A DNA stretch of 64,000 bases from Phytopseudomonas flavescens (GTDB taxonomy: Bacteria; Pseudomonadota; Gammaproteobacteria; Pseudomonadales; Pseudomonadaceae), in contig NZ_FNDG01000006.1 in the NCBI RefSeq assembly GCF_900100535.1, positions 1 to 64,000 of the forward strand. Direction: 5' to 3'. The position numbers were made by a program, and so were the translations under genes. Shown in pieces: positions 6,650 through 19,664 of the stretch. Numbering within the stretch: the first letter of the stretch is position 1; each line of letters opens with the position of its first letter. Under the pieces are notes generated by a model. It was not told the DNA's origin, did not search any database, and saw only the letters and a program-made list of their open reading frames with translations.

Positions 6650-9079
6650 ATGAAACGGACCACAGGCGTTCGCCAGGTACTGGCGCTTTCTCTGCTTGCC
6701 GCCACGGTCGGTATGCAATCCGTGCACGTGCAGGCCGAACGGGCCAGCCACTATCAGATCCAGGCTGGCAGCCTCGACCAGGCACTGAACCGTTTTGCTG
6801 CCGAAGCCGGGATTACCGTGCAGTTCACTCCAGAGCTGACGGCGGGTCTCCCCTCGCCCGGCTTGAACGGTGCATACGACGCCCAGCAAGCCTTGGCAGC
6901 ATTGCTGGCAGGTTCCGGGCTTGAGGCGGCACCTCAGGGGGATGGTGTCTATGTGCTGGTGCGGCGCAGCGATGCGTCGAGCAGCCTCAACCTTGCACCC
7001 TCGGTTATCTCCGGGCACTCCGGCGAAACTGCACGTGGGCCGGTCGAGGGTTACGTGGCCAAGCGCAGTGCCACGGGTAGCAAAACCGACTCCGCAATGA
7101 GCGAAATTCCCCAGACAATCAACGTCGTGACCCAGGACGAGATCAAGGCACGCGGCTCGCAAAGCGTGACCGAGGCCCTGCGCTATACCGCAGGCATGAC
7201 CAGTGGTGGCTTCGCCGATCGGGTCAAGATTTTCGACGAGCCAACCTCGCGCGGTTTCACGCCAACGCCCTTGTATCTCGATGGCCTGCACTTGCCCTAT
7301 GGGGGTGGCAGCACCGGTGGGTCGCTGCAGATCGATCCTTACACCCTGGAGCGTATCGAAGTGCTCAAGGGGCCGGCCTCCGTGCTGTACGGGCAGAACC
7401 AGCCGGGCGGAATCGTCAACCTGGTCAGCAAGCGGCCCACCGACCAGCCGGTGCATGAGATCGTTCTCGGTGGCGGGACTCAGGACCGCAAATACGGGGC
7501 TTTCGACTTTGCCGGCTCCATCGACGATCAGGGCGAGTTTCTCTATCGCGTGACCGGATTGCTGAGGGATGTCGATTCGCAGATCGACTACGCCGATCAG
7601 AATCGCCTGTTACTGGCGCCGAGTCTGACCTGGCTGCCCAATGAGCAGACCAGTCTGACCCTGTTCGCGCAGTACCAGAAAGACCGCGACACCCCTGAGG
7701 CGCAGGGGCTTCCCGCCGAGGGTACGCTATACCCCTCGAGCAATGGCCGTATCAGTCGTTCGCTGTACCTCGGCGAGCCTGGCTTGAACACCTATGACCG
7801 AGAGCAATTCGTGGTCGGCTACGAGCTTTCCCATCAGCTCAACGATACTTGGACACTGAAGCAGAACGTGCGCTACGCCTACGTCGACGACCGTTACGTG
7901 GCGCCTTTGCATGGCTATGCCTTCCCGACCAATCCGGTGACCGGGCTGAACGACAACAGCTACCAGACACGCTTCGGCGTTGACTGGGCGCAGACCAACA
8001 AGGTCTTCGGCCTGGATAACATCGCCCAGGCCAAATTCACCACCGGAGAGTTGGAGCACACGCTGCTGCTCGGTGTGGATTACTACCACTTCAACTCCAC
8101 GTTTCTCGGCCGCTATGACCGCAATGGCGCGGGCATCGACCTGTACAACCCGGTGTACGGCAGCACGTTCACGTTCACCGGCCCTTATCGTTGGGATAAC
8201 ACTGTGACCCAGACGGGCCTATACACCCAGGAGCAGTTGCGCTGGGGCAATTGGTTCCTGACGCTGGGCGGTCGCTATGACTTCGCTGAAACCGACAACA
8301 AGGCGCCCCTGAGCGGTAGTCACTCGAACATCAAGGACGAGAAGTTCACCGGTCGCGCCGGGCTGGGCTACCAGTTCGAAAATGGCCTGACGCCTTACGT
8401 GAGCTACGCCGAGTCGTTCTTGCCTCAGACGGGTACCGATGCCGCGCAGAATCCATTCGAACCGACGACTGGCACGCAGTATGAGGCGGGCATCAAATAC
8501 GAGCCGCCGTTCGTCGATGGCTTCATTCAGCTGTCGGTGTACCAGATCGATCAGGACAACATGCTGACCGACGACCTGGTCAACTCGGGCTTCAGCGTAC
8601 AGAGCGGTTCGGTGCGTTCCCGAGGCGTGGAGCTGGAGGGCAAGGTCAATGTCACACGCAACCTGCGTGTGCTCGGCTCGGTCTCGCGTAACCAGATCAA
8701 ATGGCGAAGCCTCAACGACGGTCGTGAAGGGCGTACCGTGGCGGACAAGTCGCCGCTGACCGCTTCGGCGTGGGTCGACTACAGCTTCGACAGCGGTCTG
8801 TTGGCCGGGCTAGGAGCTGGCTTGGGTGTGCGCTATGTCAGAGGCAGCTATGGCTCCGACTATGAGTCCGACGCGTTCAAGATCAACTCGTACAGCGTGT
8901 ACGACGCGATGCTGTCCTACGATCTGCAGCAGTCTGCGCTACAGCTCCAAGGCGTGGGTGTACGCTTGAACATGGAAAACATCAGCGACAAGCAATACGT
9001 GGCCAGCTGCAAATCGACGATCGACTGCTATTACGGTCAGGGCCGTACGCTGACGGCGGATGTGACCTACAACTGGTAA
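6650..9079 (+). CDS. TonB-dependent siderophore receptor with N-terminal signalling (STN) domain
   Basis: This 809-residue outer-membrane protein has a signal peptide (about 1-29, cleavage after VQA) and an STN signalling domain (about 33-110, SLDQALNRFAAEAGITVQF) that contacts FecR. A plug domain follows (about 140-260, including IPQTINVVTQDEI and LKGPASVLYGQNQPGGIVNLVSKRP), then a 22-strand barrel ending in an aromatic (YNW). It takes up a ferric siderophore using TonB energy and signals its presence. The ligand cannot be read from sequence; the barrel is of the FhuA/FpvA hydroxamate-type group. I chose the ATG at 6650 because it gives a standard signal peptide. It follows the sigma and FecR genes. 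Confidence 0.93.
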   Translation: MKRTTGVRQVLALSLLAATVGMQSVHVQAERASHYQIQAGSLDQALNRFAAEAGITVQFTPELTAGLPSPGLNGAYDAQQALAALLAGSGLEAAPQGDGVYVLVRRSDASSSLNLAPSVISGHSGETARGPVEGYVAKRSATGSKTDSAMSEIPQTINVVTQDEIKARGSQSVTEALRYTAGMTSGGFADRVKIFDEPTSRGFTPTPLYLDGLHLPYGGGSTGGSLQIDPYTLERIEVLKGPASVLYGQNQPGGIVNLVSKRPTDQPVHEIVLGGGTQDRKYGAFDFAGSIDDQGEFLYRVTGLLRDVDSQIDYADQNRLLLAPSLTWLPNEQTSLTLFAQYQKDRDTPEAQGLPAEGTLYPSSNGRISRSLYLGEPGLNTYDREQFVVGYELSHQLNDTWTLKQNVRYAYVDDRYVAPLHGYAFPTNPVTGLNDNSYQTRFGVDWAQTNKVFGLDNIAQAKFTTGELEHTLLLGVDYYHFNSTFLGRYDRNGAGIDLYNPVYGSTFTFTGPYRWDNTVTQTGLYTQEQLRWGNWFLTLGGRYDFAETDNKAPLSGSHSNIKDEKFTGRAGLGYQFENGLTPYVSYAESFLPQTGTDAAQNPFEPTTGTQYEAGIKYEPPFVDGFIQLSVYQIDQDNMLTDDLVNSGFSVQSGSVRSRGVELEGKVNVTRNLRVLGSVSRNQIKWRSLNDGREGRTVADKSPLTASAWVDYSFDSGLLAGLGAGLGVRYVRGSYGSDYESDAFKINSYSVYDAMLSYDLQQSALQLQGVGVRLNMENISDKQYVASCKSTIDCYYGQGRTLTADVTYNW

Positions 9080-9091
9080 GGCGTGGAGCGT

Positions 9092-9125
9092 GCGATACCC
9101 GGCGATAAGTGCGCACGGGTATCGC
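9092..9125. terminator. Hairpin between the receptor gene and ppnN
   Basis: A 10-bp perfect stem GCGATACCCG / CGGGTATCGC with a 14-base loop lies between two convergent genes. It has no T run, so it is at best a weak or Rho-assisted terminator. Confidence 0.45.
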
Positions 9126-9133
9126 GTGCAGCG

Positions 9134-10507
9134 TCAGCTTACCACCCGGTAGCACGGCTCGTAGGCCGAGCCGCCGGGCAGCTTCATGCGGTGCTGCTCG
9201 ACGAAGGCCTGCAGCAGGCGATCCAGTGGCTGCATGATGGTCTTGTCGCCACGCAACTCATACGGGCCATGCTCTTCGATCAGCTGGATGCCATGGGCCT
9301 TGACGTTGCCGGCGACGATGCCGGAGAAGGCGCGGCGCAGGTTGGCGGCCAGTTCGTGCACCGGCTGTTCGCGGGTCAGGTTGAGGCTGGCCATGGCCTC
9401 GTGGGTCGGTTCGAACGGATGCTGGAAGCTCTCGTCGATCTTCAGCAGCCAGTTGAAGTGGAAGGCGTCGTTGCGCTCGCGACGGAACTGCTTGACTGCC
9501 TTGATCCCGGCGGCCATGTGCCGGGCAACCTCGGCCGGATCGTTGGGGATCAGCACGTAGCGGTTCTGCGCTTGCACACCGAGTGTCGCGCCGATGAAGG
9601 CGTGCAACTGCTGCAAGTAGGCTTCGGCGCTTTTCGGGCCGGTCAGCACCAGGGGGAAGGGCAGATCGGCATTGTCCGGGTGCATGAGAATGCCCAGCAG
9701 GTAGAGGAACTCCTCGGCCGTGCCCGCGCCGCCCGGGAAGATGATGATGCCGTGGCCGATGCGCACGAAGGCTTCCAGGCGCTTTTCGATATCCGGGAGG
9801 ATCACCAGCTCGTTGACGATCGGGTTCGGCGCTTCGGCGGCGATGATGCCCGGTTCGGTCAGCCCCAGGTAGCGGGCACCCTGGATGCGCTGCTTGGCGT
9901 GGGAAATGGTGGCACCCTTCATCGGTCCTTTCATCACCCCGGGGCCGCAGCCGGTGCAGACGTCCAGCGCACGCAGGCCCAGTTCGTGGCCGACTTTCTT
10001 GGTGTACTTGTATTCTTCGGTGTCGATCGAGTGGCCGCCCCAGCACACCACCATCTTCGGCTCGGCCCCGGCACGCAGGGTACGGGCATTGCGCAGCAGG
10101 TGGAAAACGTAGTCGGTCAGGCCGCTGGAGCTGTCCACGTCGACCCGTTTGTTTTCCAGCTCGCTCTGGGTGTAGACGATGTCGCGCAGGGCGCTGAACA
10201 GCATTTCCCGGGTGCTGGCGATCATCTCGCCGTCGACGAAAGCATCGGCTGGCGCGTTGAGCAGTTCCAGGCGGATACCGCGGTCCTGCTGGTGGATTTT
10301 CACTTCGAAGTCCGGGTAGGCCTCGAGGATGGTCTTGGCGTTGTCGCTGTGCGAACCGGTGTTGAGAATCGCCAGGGCACACTGGCGGAACAGCGCGTAG
10401 ACGCTGCCGGAACCGGTTTCGCGCAACTGCTGGACTTCGCGCTGGGAGAGGGTTTCCAGGCTGCCCTTGGGCGAGACCGAGGCGTTGATTTTCTGGCGAG
10501 TGAGCAT
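9134..10507 (-). CDS. ppnN: Nucleotide 5'-monophosphate nucleosidase PpnN (YgdH, LOG family)
   Basis: This 457-residue protein cleaves purine and pyrimidine nucleoside monophosphates to base plus ribose 5-phosphate. In E. coli it is stimulated by (p)ppGpp. The middle LOG/lysine-decarboxylase-like Rossmann domain has GCGPGVMKGPMKGA and the signature PGGAGTAEEFLYLLG. The flanking N- and C-terminal domains are those of the long PpnN type, not the short cytokinin LOG type. The start at 10507 (MLTRQKINASVSP) matches the family; an upstream extension in the same frame is rich in Arg/Pro and unlikely. It is monocistronic and convergent with the receptor gene. Confidence 0.93.
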   Translation of the reverse strand: MLTRQKINASVSPKGSLETLSQREVQQLRETGSGSVYALFRQCALAILNTGSHSDNAKTILEAYPDFEVKIHQQDRGIRLELLNAPADAFVDGEMIASTREMLFSALRDIVYTQSELENKRVDVDSSSGLTDYVFHLLRNARTLRAGAEPKMVVCWGGHSIDTEEYKYTKKVGHELGLRALDVCTGCGPGVMKGPMKGATISHAKQRIQGARYLGLTEPGIIAAEAPNPIVNELVILPDIEKRLEAFVRIGHGIIIFPGGAGTAEEFLYLLGILMHPDNADLPFPLVLTGPKSAEAYLQQLHAFIGATLGVQAQNRYVLIPNDPAEVARHMAAGIKAVKQFRRERNDAFHFNWLLKIDESFQHPFEPTHEAMASLNLTREQPVHELAANLRRAFSGIVAGNVKAHGIQLIEEHGPYELRGDKTIMQPLDRLLQAFVEQHRMKLPGGSAYEPCYRVVS

Positions 10508-10711
10508 GCAGGCATCCGGTGGTGGCGCGACAACTCGGGCCGATCCTGGCCGATCGCGCGGTGAACGATCCAATCCCGGTGACCCATGGCGGGGCACCCA
10601 GGCAACGATGTCCTACTGTCGAGCATGGCGGGGCTTCGGGTCAACAGAGGCGGGGTTTGGAGGGGAGGCGGGTCGCGAAAGTTCGAGCTTGCGCGCCCCG
10701 CCAGGCGACAC

Positions 10712-11560
10712 TCAGCGGCGTGACTGCAGGTTGTTCCAGATCGCCAGGCTCGGCGCGGACTGGTTCAGGGTGTAGAAGTGCAGGCCAGGCGCGCCACCTT
10801 GCAACAGGCGTTCGCACAGCTGGGTGATCACCTGTTCGCCGAAGGCCTGGATACTGGCGCTGTCGTCGCCATAGGCTTCCAGTTGCTTGCGCACCCAGCG
10901 TGGCAGCTCGGCGCCGCAGGCGTCGGAGAAGCGCGCCAGTTTGCTGTAGTTGGTGATCGGCATGATGCCCGGGATCACCGGGATGTCGACGCCCAGCTTG
11001 CGTACGCGCTCGACGAAGTAGAAGTAGCAGTCGGCGTTGAAGAAGTACTGGGTGATCGCGCTGCTTGCACCGGCCTTGGCCTTGCGCACGAAGTTGGTGA
11101 TGTCGTCTTCGAAGTTGCGTGCCTGGGGGTGCATCTCCGGGTAGGCCGCCACCTCGATATGGAAGTGATCACCGGTTTCCTGGCGGATCAGCTCGACCAG
11201 ATCATTGGCATGGCGCAGTTCACCGCTGGCCAGGCCCATGCCGGAGGGCAGGTCGCCACGCAGGGCGACGATGCGATTGATGCCCTTGCTCTTGTACAGA
11301 TTGAGCAGCTCGATCAGCTCGGCCTTGCTGTCGCCGACGCAGGACAGGTGCGGTGCGGTCGGCACTTTCACTTCGCCATCGAGTTGCAGCACGGTATTGA
11401 GCGTACGGTCGCGGGTGGAACCACCGGCGCCGTAGGTGCAAGAGAAGAAGTCCGGGTTGTAGCCGGCCAGCTCGCGCGCGGTATTGAGCAGTTTCTCGTG
11501 TCCGGCATCGGTCTTCGTGGGGAAGAACTCGAAGCTGACGTTGGTTTTTTTCTGGATCAT
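10712..11560 (-). CDS. metF: 5,10-methylenetetrahydrofolate reductase
   Basis: This 282-residue flavoprotein reduces methylene-tetrahydrofolate to methyl-tetrahydrofolate, the methyl donor for methionine synthesis. The TIM-barrel family is shown by VSFEFFPTKTD at the N-terminus, SCTYGAGGSTRDRT, and RGDLPSGMG (about residue 110). The start at 11560 gives MIQKKTNVSFEFFP. It lies 97 bp behind ahcY on the same strand with no terminator in between, so the SAH riboswitch in front of ahcY probably controls both. Confidence 0.96.
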   Translation of the reverse strand: MIQKKTNVSFEFFPTKTDAGHEKLLNTARELAGYNPDFFSCTYGAGGSTRDRTLNTVLQLDGEVKVPTAPHLSCVGDSKAELIELLNLYKSKGINRIVALRGDLPSGMGLASGELRHANDLVELIRQETGDHFHIEVAAYPEMHPQARNFEDDITNFVRKAKAGASSAITQYFFNADCYFYFVERVRKLGVDIPVIPGIMPITNYSKLARFSDACGAELPRWVRKQLEAYGDDSASIQAFGEQVITQLCERLLQGGAPGLHFYTLNQSAPSLAIWNNLQSRR

Positions 11561-11657
11561 GGAGAAGGTTCTCTTCCCAGCCACAAGCGGCAAGCCAAGC
11601 GGCAAGCGGTACGGCGTGTACCTGCTTGCAGCTTTGGCCTGCAGCTTGCTGCTGCTG

Positions 11658-13052
<1,395 letters not shown>

Positions 13053-13147
13053 GCAAAAGCTCTCCAATCGTTGATCTGTGATCAGATAGGTGAAAACCGG
13101 TGTGCCGGGCCTGCTGGCCATGGCTCGCTACGTTTTCACGCAGTCCG

Positions 13148-13224
13148 ATTGGGCGCCGTTGATGCGTTTGGGTAACGCCCCATCCGAGCCTGACAAGCCT
13201 TGGCTTGCTGCAGCGCCCCTCGGA
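13148..13224 (-). ncRNA. SAH riboswitch (ahcY leader)
   Basis: On the minus strand the leader contains CCGAGGGGCGCTGCA (from 13223), then CAGGCTCGG (13192-13184), then AACGGCGCCC (to 13151). CCGAG pairs with CTCGG to form P1. The internal GGGCGC (13218-13213) can pair with GCGCCC (13156-13151) as the pseudoknot. This is the known SAH aptamer layout, found before ahcY in pseudomonads, where SAH binding switches expression on. Confidence 0.93.
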
Positions 13225-13271
13225 CAGGTGGCGGGAACGCCCAGGCAGTGCCGAGCGTATGAAGCCCGGTG

Positions 13272-13300
13272 ATTATAGCCTTGCCGGCGCGCCAGCCCAA
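13272..13300 (-). promoter_or_regulatory. Sigma-70-type promoter for ahcY-metF
   Basis: On the minus strand a perfect TATAAT (13277-13272) lies 17 bp after TTGGGC (13300-13295). Transcription would begin near 13265 and give a leader of about 210 nt that includes the whole SAH riboswitch. Confidence 0.75.
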
Positions 13301-13441
13301 GGTTTTCCGTCGTCCCGAATCGGCCATCGGGGCATCCGATACCGAGCCTTTATCGAGGCCATTGAAAACGTGCCCGCGACAACTGCCGCCTGCCTTTGCG
13401 ATGATGGCGAATGAACCATAGCGACAGACTAAGGAGTGCAG

Positions 13442-13831
13442 ATGAACTTCCACACACGCAAGTGGGTAAAGCCCGAAGACCTCAACCCCAACGGCACCCT
13501 GTTCGGCGGCAGCCTGCTGAAGTGGATCGACGAAGAGGCCGCGATCTACGCCATCATCCAGCTCGGCAGCCAGCGTGTGGTGACCAAGCTGATCTCGGAG
13601 ATCAACTTCGTCGCTTCGGCGCGGCAGAGCGATATCATCGAGTTGGGCATCACCGCCAGCGAGTTCGGCCGTACCTCGATCACCCTGCGTTGCGAAGTGC
13701 GCAACAAGATCACCCGCAAGAGCATCCTGACCATCGACAAGATGGTTTTCGTCAACCTGGACGAGAGCGGCCAGCCCGCGCCCCATGGCAAGACCGAAAT
13801 CACCTACATCAAGGATCAGTTCAAGGACTGA
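13442..13831 (+). CDS. Acyl-CoA thioesterase, hot-dog fold (YciA-like)
   Basis: This 129-residue single-domain hot-dog protein hydrolyses acyl-CoA thioesters. The family signature is DLNPNGTLFGGSLLKWIDEEAA near residues 14-35, where the Asp/Asn-Gly-Gly region forms the active site, followed by GITASEFGRTSITLRCEV. The ATG at 13442 follows an AAGGAG site at 13431-13436. Related proteins act on short- to long-chain acyl-CoAs as hexamers; the preferred chain length is unknown here. It diverges from ahcY. Confidence 0.88.
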   Translation: MNFHTRKWVKPEDLNPNGTLFGGSLLKWIDEEAAIYAIIQLGSQRVVTKLISEINFVASARQSDIIELGITASEFGRTSITLRCEVRNKITRKSILTIDKMVFVNLDESGQPAPHGKTEITYIKDQFKD

Positions 13832-13921
13832 GCCCAATGACTGATCCGGGGCGCGCGGAAACCGCTCACTTGGCCCCCTGGCGGATTACAGGCAATACTG
13901 GCCGTTTTCTAGCCTGAGCCG

Positions 13922-14368
13922 ATGATGCGTGCGCAGTCCTTTCTCTTGCTGTTCGTGCTGCTGCTCGGCGCTTGCGGGGGGGTCGACCCCGACTCGCCGC
14001 AAGGGCGGCGCCAGGTGCTGTTCAAGCAGATGCTCGCCAACAGCGAAGAGTTGGGCGGCATGCTGCGTGGGCGGCTGACATTCGACCTTGGGCGTTTTGC
14101 CCAAGGCGCGCGGCAGCTGGATGCGTTGTCCGGGCAGCCCTGGCAGTACTTCCCTGAGCCCGACGAGAGTGAGCGCAGCACGGCCCGGGCCGAGATCTGG
14201 CAGCAGCATGAGCGTTTTCAGGTACTGGCCGCCGAGTTGCAGGATGCTACCTCCAGATTGGCGGCGTTGGCCGGCAGGCCCCAGGTTTCGGGCGCCGAGC
14301 TGCAGGCAGCATTGAGCCCGGTTGAGGGTGCCTGCAAACGCTGCCACGAGTCCTTTCGCGCCTACTGA
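13922..14368 (+). CDS. Cytochrome c'-like (class II) lipoprotein
   Basis: This 148-residue protein has a lipoprotein signal (LLLGAC, lipid-anchored Cys at about 19) and a helical body ending with the haem-binding CKRCH (CxxCH) close to the C-terminus. A C-terminal CxxCH at the end of a four-helix bundle is the class II (cytochrome c') layout, although overall similarity is weak. It would carry one covalent haem, anchored to a membrane facing the periplasm. Its partner is unknown. It converges with ligB, leaving one base between the stop codons. Confidence 0.7.
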   Translation: MMRAQSFLLLFVLLLGACGGVDPDSPQGRRQVLFKQMLANSEELGGMLRGRLTFDLGRFAQGARQLDALSGQPWQYFPEPDESERSTARAEIWQQHERFQVLAAELQDATSRLAALAGRPQVSGAELQAALSPVEGACKRCHESFRAY

Positions 14369-14369
14369 T

Positions 14370-16265
<1,896 letters not shown>

Positions 16266-16267
16266 TC

Positions 16268-16594
16268 ATGCGTCTTTCTATCCTGTTCTGCTCCGCTGCA
16301 CTGGCTCTGGCCAGCTCCTTCGCTCACGCTGCCGAAGACACTCAGCTCAAGTGCCAGCAAAAACTGTCGGCCAACGCCGAGAAGATCGCCCAGGTCAAGC
16401 AGTTGGCCGGTTTGCTCGGCAATCAGCAGGCCAACGATGCCATCGCCCAGGTCGAGGGTGGCTGTGACCAGCTCGGTGCCAACGCCGCCACCTCGGGTGA
16501 GACGGTCGCGCAAGCCCAGGGTGACAGCAAGGCCGACAACATCGCTGCTGCCGCAGAAACTCTTAAAGGTCTGGGTTCGCTGTTCGGCAAGTGA
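16268..16594 (+). CDS. Small secreted protein of unknown function
   Basis: This 108-residue protein has a clear Sec signal (cleavage probably after AHA, about residue 22). The mature part is helical and Ala/Gln-rich with two Cys (CQQKL and GGCDQL), which could form a disulfide in the periplasm, and it ends in GLGSLFGK. I do not recognise a named family. A hairpin at 16214-16242 (GCCCGGC/GCCGGGC) lies in the leader. A strong terminator follows at 16620. It is a free-standing transcription unit. Confidence 0.75.
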   Translation: MRLSILFCSAALALASSFAHAAEDTQLKCQQKLSANAEKIAQVKQLAGLLGNQQANDAIAQVEGGCDQLGANAATSGETVAQAQGDSKADNIAAAAETLKGLGSLFGK

Positions 16595-16619
16595 TCGGTC
16601 AGCCTGCACCGCAGGAATG

Positions 16620-16658
16620 AAAAAGCCTCCGTGAGCGTCGAGCCCACGGAGGCTTTTT
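16620..16658 (+). terminator. Rho-independent terminator after the small secreted protein gene
   Basis: A stem AAAAGCCTCCGTG / CACGGAGGCTTTT is followed by TTTTTC. Confidence 0.92.
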
Positions 16659-16874
16659 CGTATCCGCCGCCTGCTGTCAGCTGGCGATGCACGTCACGAT
16701 AGGATTGGCCCGTGACTTGCTGGATGAGTGGGGGATAGCACCGGCTGGGCGCGATCAGAGCGATATGTTCAAGAGCGCTGCGCATGGCTCCCCGTGAGCC
16801 GATCCGTGCTTTGTGGTTGTTCGAGAAACTGATATTTTCTCGCTCCAATTCGTACGCTAGCCAAGGAGTGGTGA

Positions 16875-17093
16875 ATGGTAACTATGGGGTTCCTCATAGC
16901 GTTGGTAGCCTGGATCTGGTCTGTGTCACGTGGTATCCAGGTTTCTTTGCTGTGTGTTGTGCTCAACTTCATGTTTCCGCCTATCTCGCAGGGCATCTTT
17001 GCCCTCTACGAGCAGTCCATGCGTCCTCCGCTGCTGATAATGGCGGTTGGCTTGGGGATGATGTATCTCGGGGGCGGTCTGAAAGTGTCCTGA
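16875..17093 (+). CDS. Small two-helix membrane protein of unknown function
   Basis: This 72-residue protein has a strong ribosome-binding site (AAGGAG at 16863-16868) before the ATG. It contains two hydrophobic stretches (about 4-32, interrupted by SRGIQ, and 50-68, LLIMAVGLGMMYLGGGL) joined by FPPISQGIFALYEQSMRPP. It matches no family I can name. The good start site and a terminator shortly after support a real gene. The G+C looks lower in its upstream region (16800-16880) than in its neighbours. Confidence 0.7.
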   Translation: MVTMGFLIALVAWIWSVSRGIQVSLLCVVLNFMFPPISQGIFALYEQSMRPPLLIMAVGLGMMYLGGGLKVS

Positions 17094-17150
17094 GCGAAGG
17101 GGTTGTTCGTCCCGGGCGCTGTTCGGCAATCAAGTACATCGGCAAAGAAA

Positions 17151-17186
17151 AGCCCCGCACAGCTCACGCTGGCGGGGCTATTTTTT
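17151..17186. terminator. Bidirectional terminator between the small membrane protein and metK
   Basis: A stem AGCCCCGC / GCGGGGCT has a T6 run on the plus side and TTTTCTTT on the minus side, between convergent genes. Confidence 0.9.
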
Positions 17187-17196
17187 GCGCGGCTGG

Positions 17197-18383
<1,187 letters not shown>

Positions 18384-18387
<4 letters not shown>

Positions 18388-19412
18388 TTATCGGTTGTCC
18401 TGGCGAGTGAGGGCCTCTCGGCCACGTGCGTGAATGGGAGGATGCGCTGGAAATGTCGCACCTGAATTTGAAATCCATTGCGCAGGCCGACGTACAGGCT
18501 TTCGCCTGGGGTCAGGCCGGCGGCGACGGCCCAGTGGGCCAGGTCGTCCTGTTCGAAGCCTAGCCAGAGATCGCCGCAGGTATCGCGGGCCCAGCCCTGA
18601 TTGTGGCTGCACAGTTCGGTGATCAGCAGGCTGCCGCCGCTGTTGACCTGGCTGGCGAGTTTACGCAGCGCTTGGGCCGGTGCGGCGAAATGGTGCAGCA
18701 CCATGTTCAGCACCACGCAGTCGGCGCCGGGGTAATCGTCGACCAGGGCATCGGCGAGCTGCAACTGGACATTGTCGAGGCCGTCCCTTTCGCAACGCAG
18801 GCGTGCCAGTTCGAGCATGGCCGGGCTGTTGTCCAGGGCGCTGACGTGCTCGAAGCGCCGCGCCAGCTCGGGCAGGAAACCGCCATCGCCAGGGCCGATT
18901 TCCAGCGCGCGGGCATTCGTGGCGAAATCCAGCGAGTCGAGCAGCGCCAGCACGCTGTCGCGGTACTGCGGCAGCCCGGCGATCAGATCCTGCTGGGCCT
19001 GGAAGCGCTCGGCGCTGCGGGTGAAGAAGTCCTGGCTGGCGGTGGCGCGTTGCTGATGCACCTGGTCGATGCGCTCGCGCACCTGCACTGCCAGGGGCAG
19101 TCGGTCGACTTCCTGGAGCAGGGCTCCGTGCAGGGTGCCGCCCACTGTTTCCGCATGGGCCAGGGCCCGACGATAGAAGATCGCATTGCCTTCGCGGCGT
19201 GTCGCCACCAGGCCGGCCTGGGCCAGCACCTTGAGGTGGTGGCTGATGCCCGACTGGCCGATCGCGAAAATCTGCGCCAGCTCCAGGACGCCGAACGAGT
19301 CGTTGGCGAGCACCCGCAGCACGTTCAGGCGCAACGGATCGCCCGCGGCCTTGCTCAGGGCGCAGAGGGTGTCGGCAGGCTCGAAATCGAGTTGGGAGGC
19401 ACGCACGGTCAT
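18384..19412 (-). CDS. ArsR-family regulator fused to a SAM-binding methyltransferase domain (SahR-like)
   Basis: This 342-residue protein has an N-terminal ArsR winged helix (about residues 15-95; [33 protein letters not shown]) and no obvious metal-binding Cys pair. A C-terminal class I methyltransferase fold (about 145-330) has motif [17 protein letters not shown]. SahR regulators of methionine metabolism have, as I recall, this same two-domain build and sense S-adenosylhomocysteine in the methyltransferase-like pocket. Coupling to metK and a palindrome upstream (19457-19474) support that role. Whether the domain still methylates anything is unknown. Confidence 0.85.
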
Positions 19413-19456
19413 AGATTGCGCAGTCTAGTCGGTGGCTTTGGGGGCGGCAAGTTCAG

Positions 19457-19474
19457 TATCAAGAAGTTTTGATA
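19457..19474. promoter_or_regulatory. Probable operator of the ArsR-methyltransferase regulator
   Basis: A perfect inverted repeat TATCAA-N6-TTGATA lies 45 bp upstream of the regulator start, in the space shared with the divergent tkt gene. Its size and symmetry suit an ArsR dimer. Autoregulation of the regulator-metK operon is inferred. Confidence 0.65.
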
Positions 19475-19664
19475 TTGGCTGCCGGGTGCCGTGGCATCGT
19501 TACGCTCCGGGGCCTATCGACCGGTCGGCACGATTTTCCCCCGGTAAATTCGCGGTAATCGTTCGCCTGACGACCATCTGTGATTGCCCCGCCGGGTTGG
19601 CTGGGGGAAAATGGCCGCCTTTTTCGTCCTAGCTGCCCCGGCAGCCCCCGCAGGAGATTCAGCG

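Noticed and set aside
11577..11650. GGCAAGC and GCAGCTT repeats between ahcY and metF as a CRISPR-like or regulatory array
   Set aside because: Too short and irregular; resembles common intergenic simple repeats in Pseudomonas. No terminator shape.
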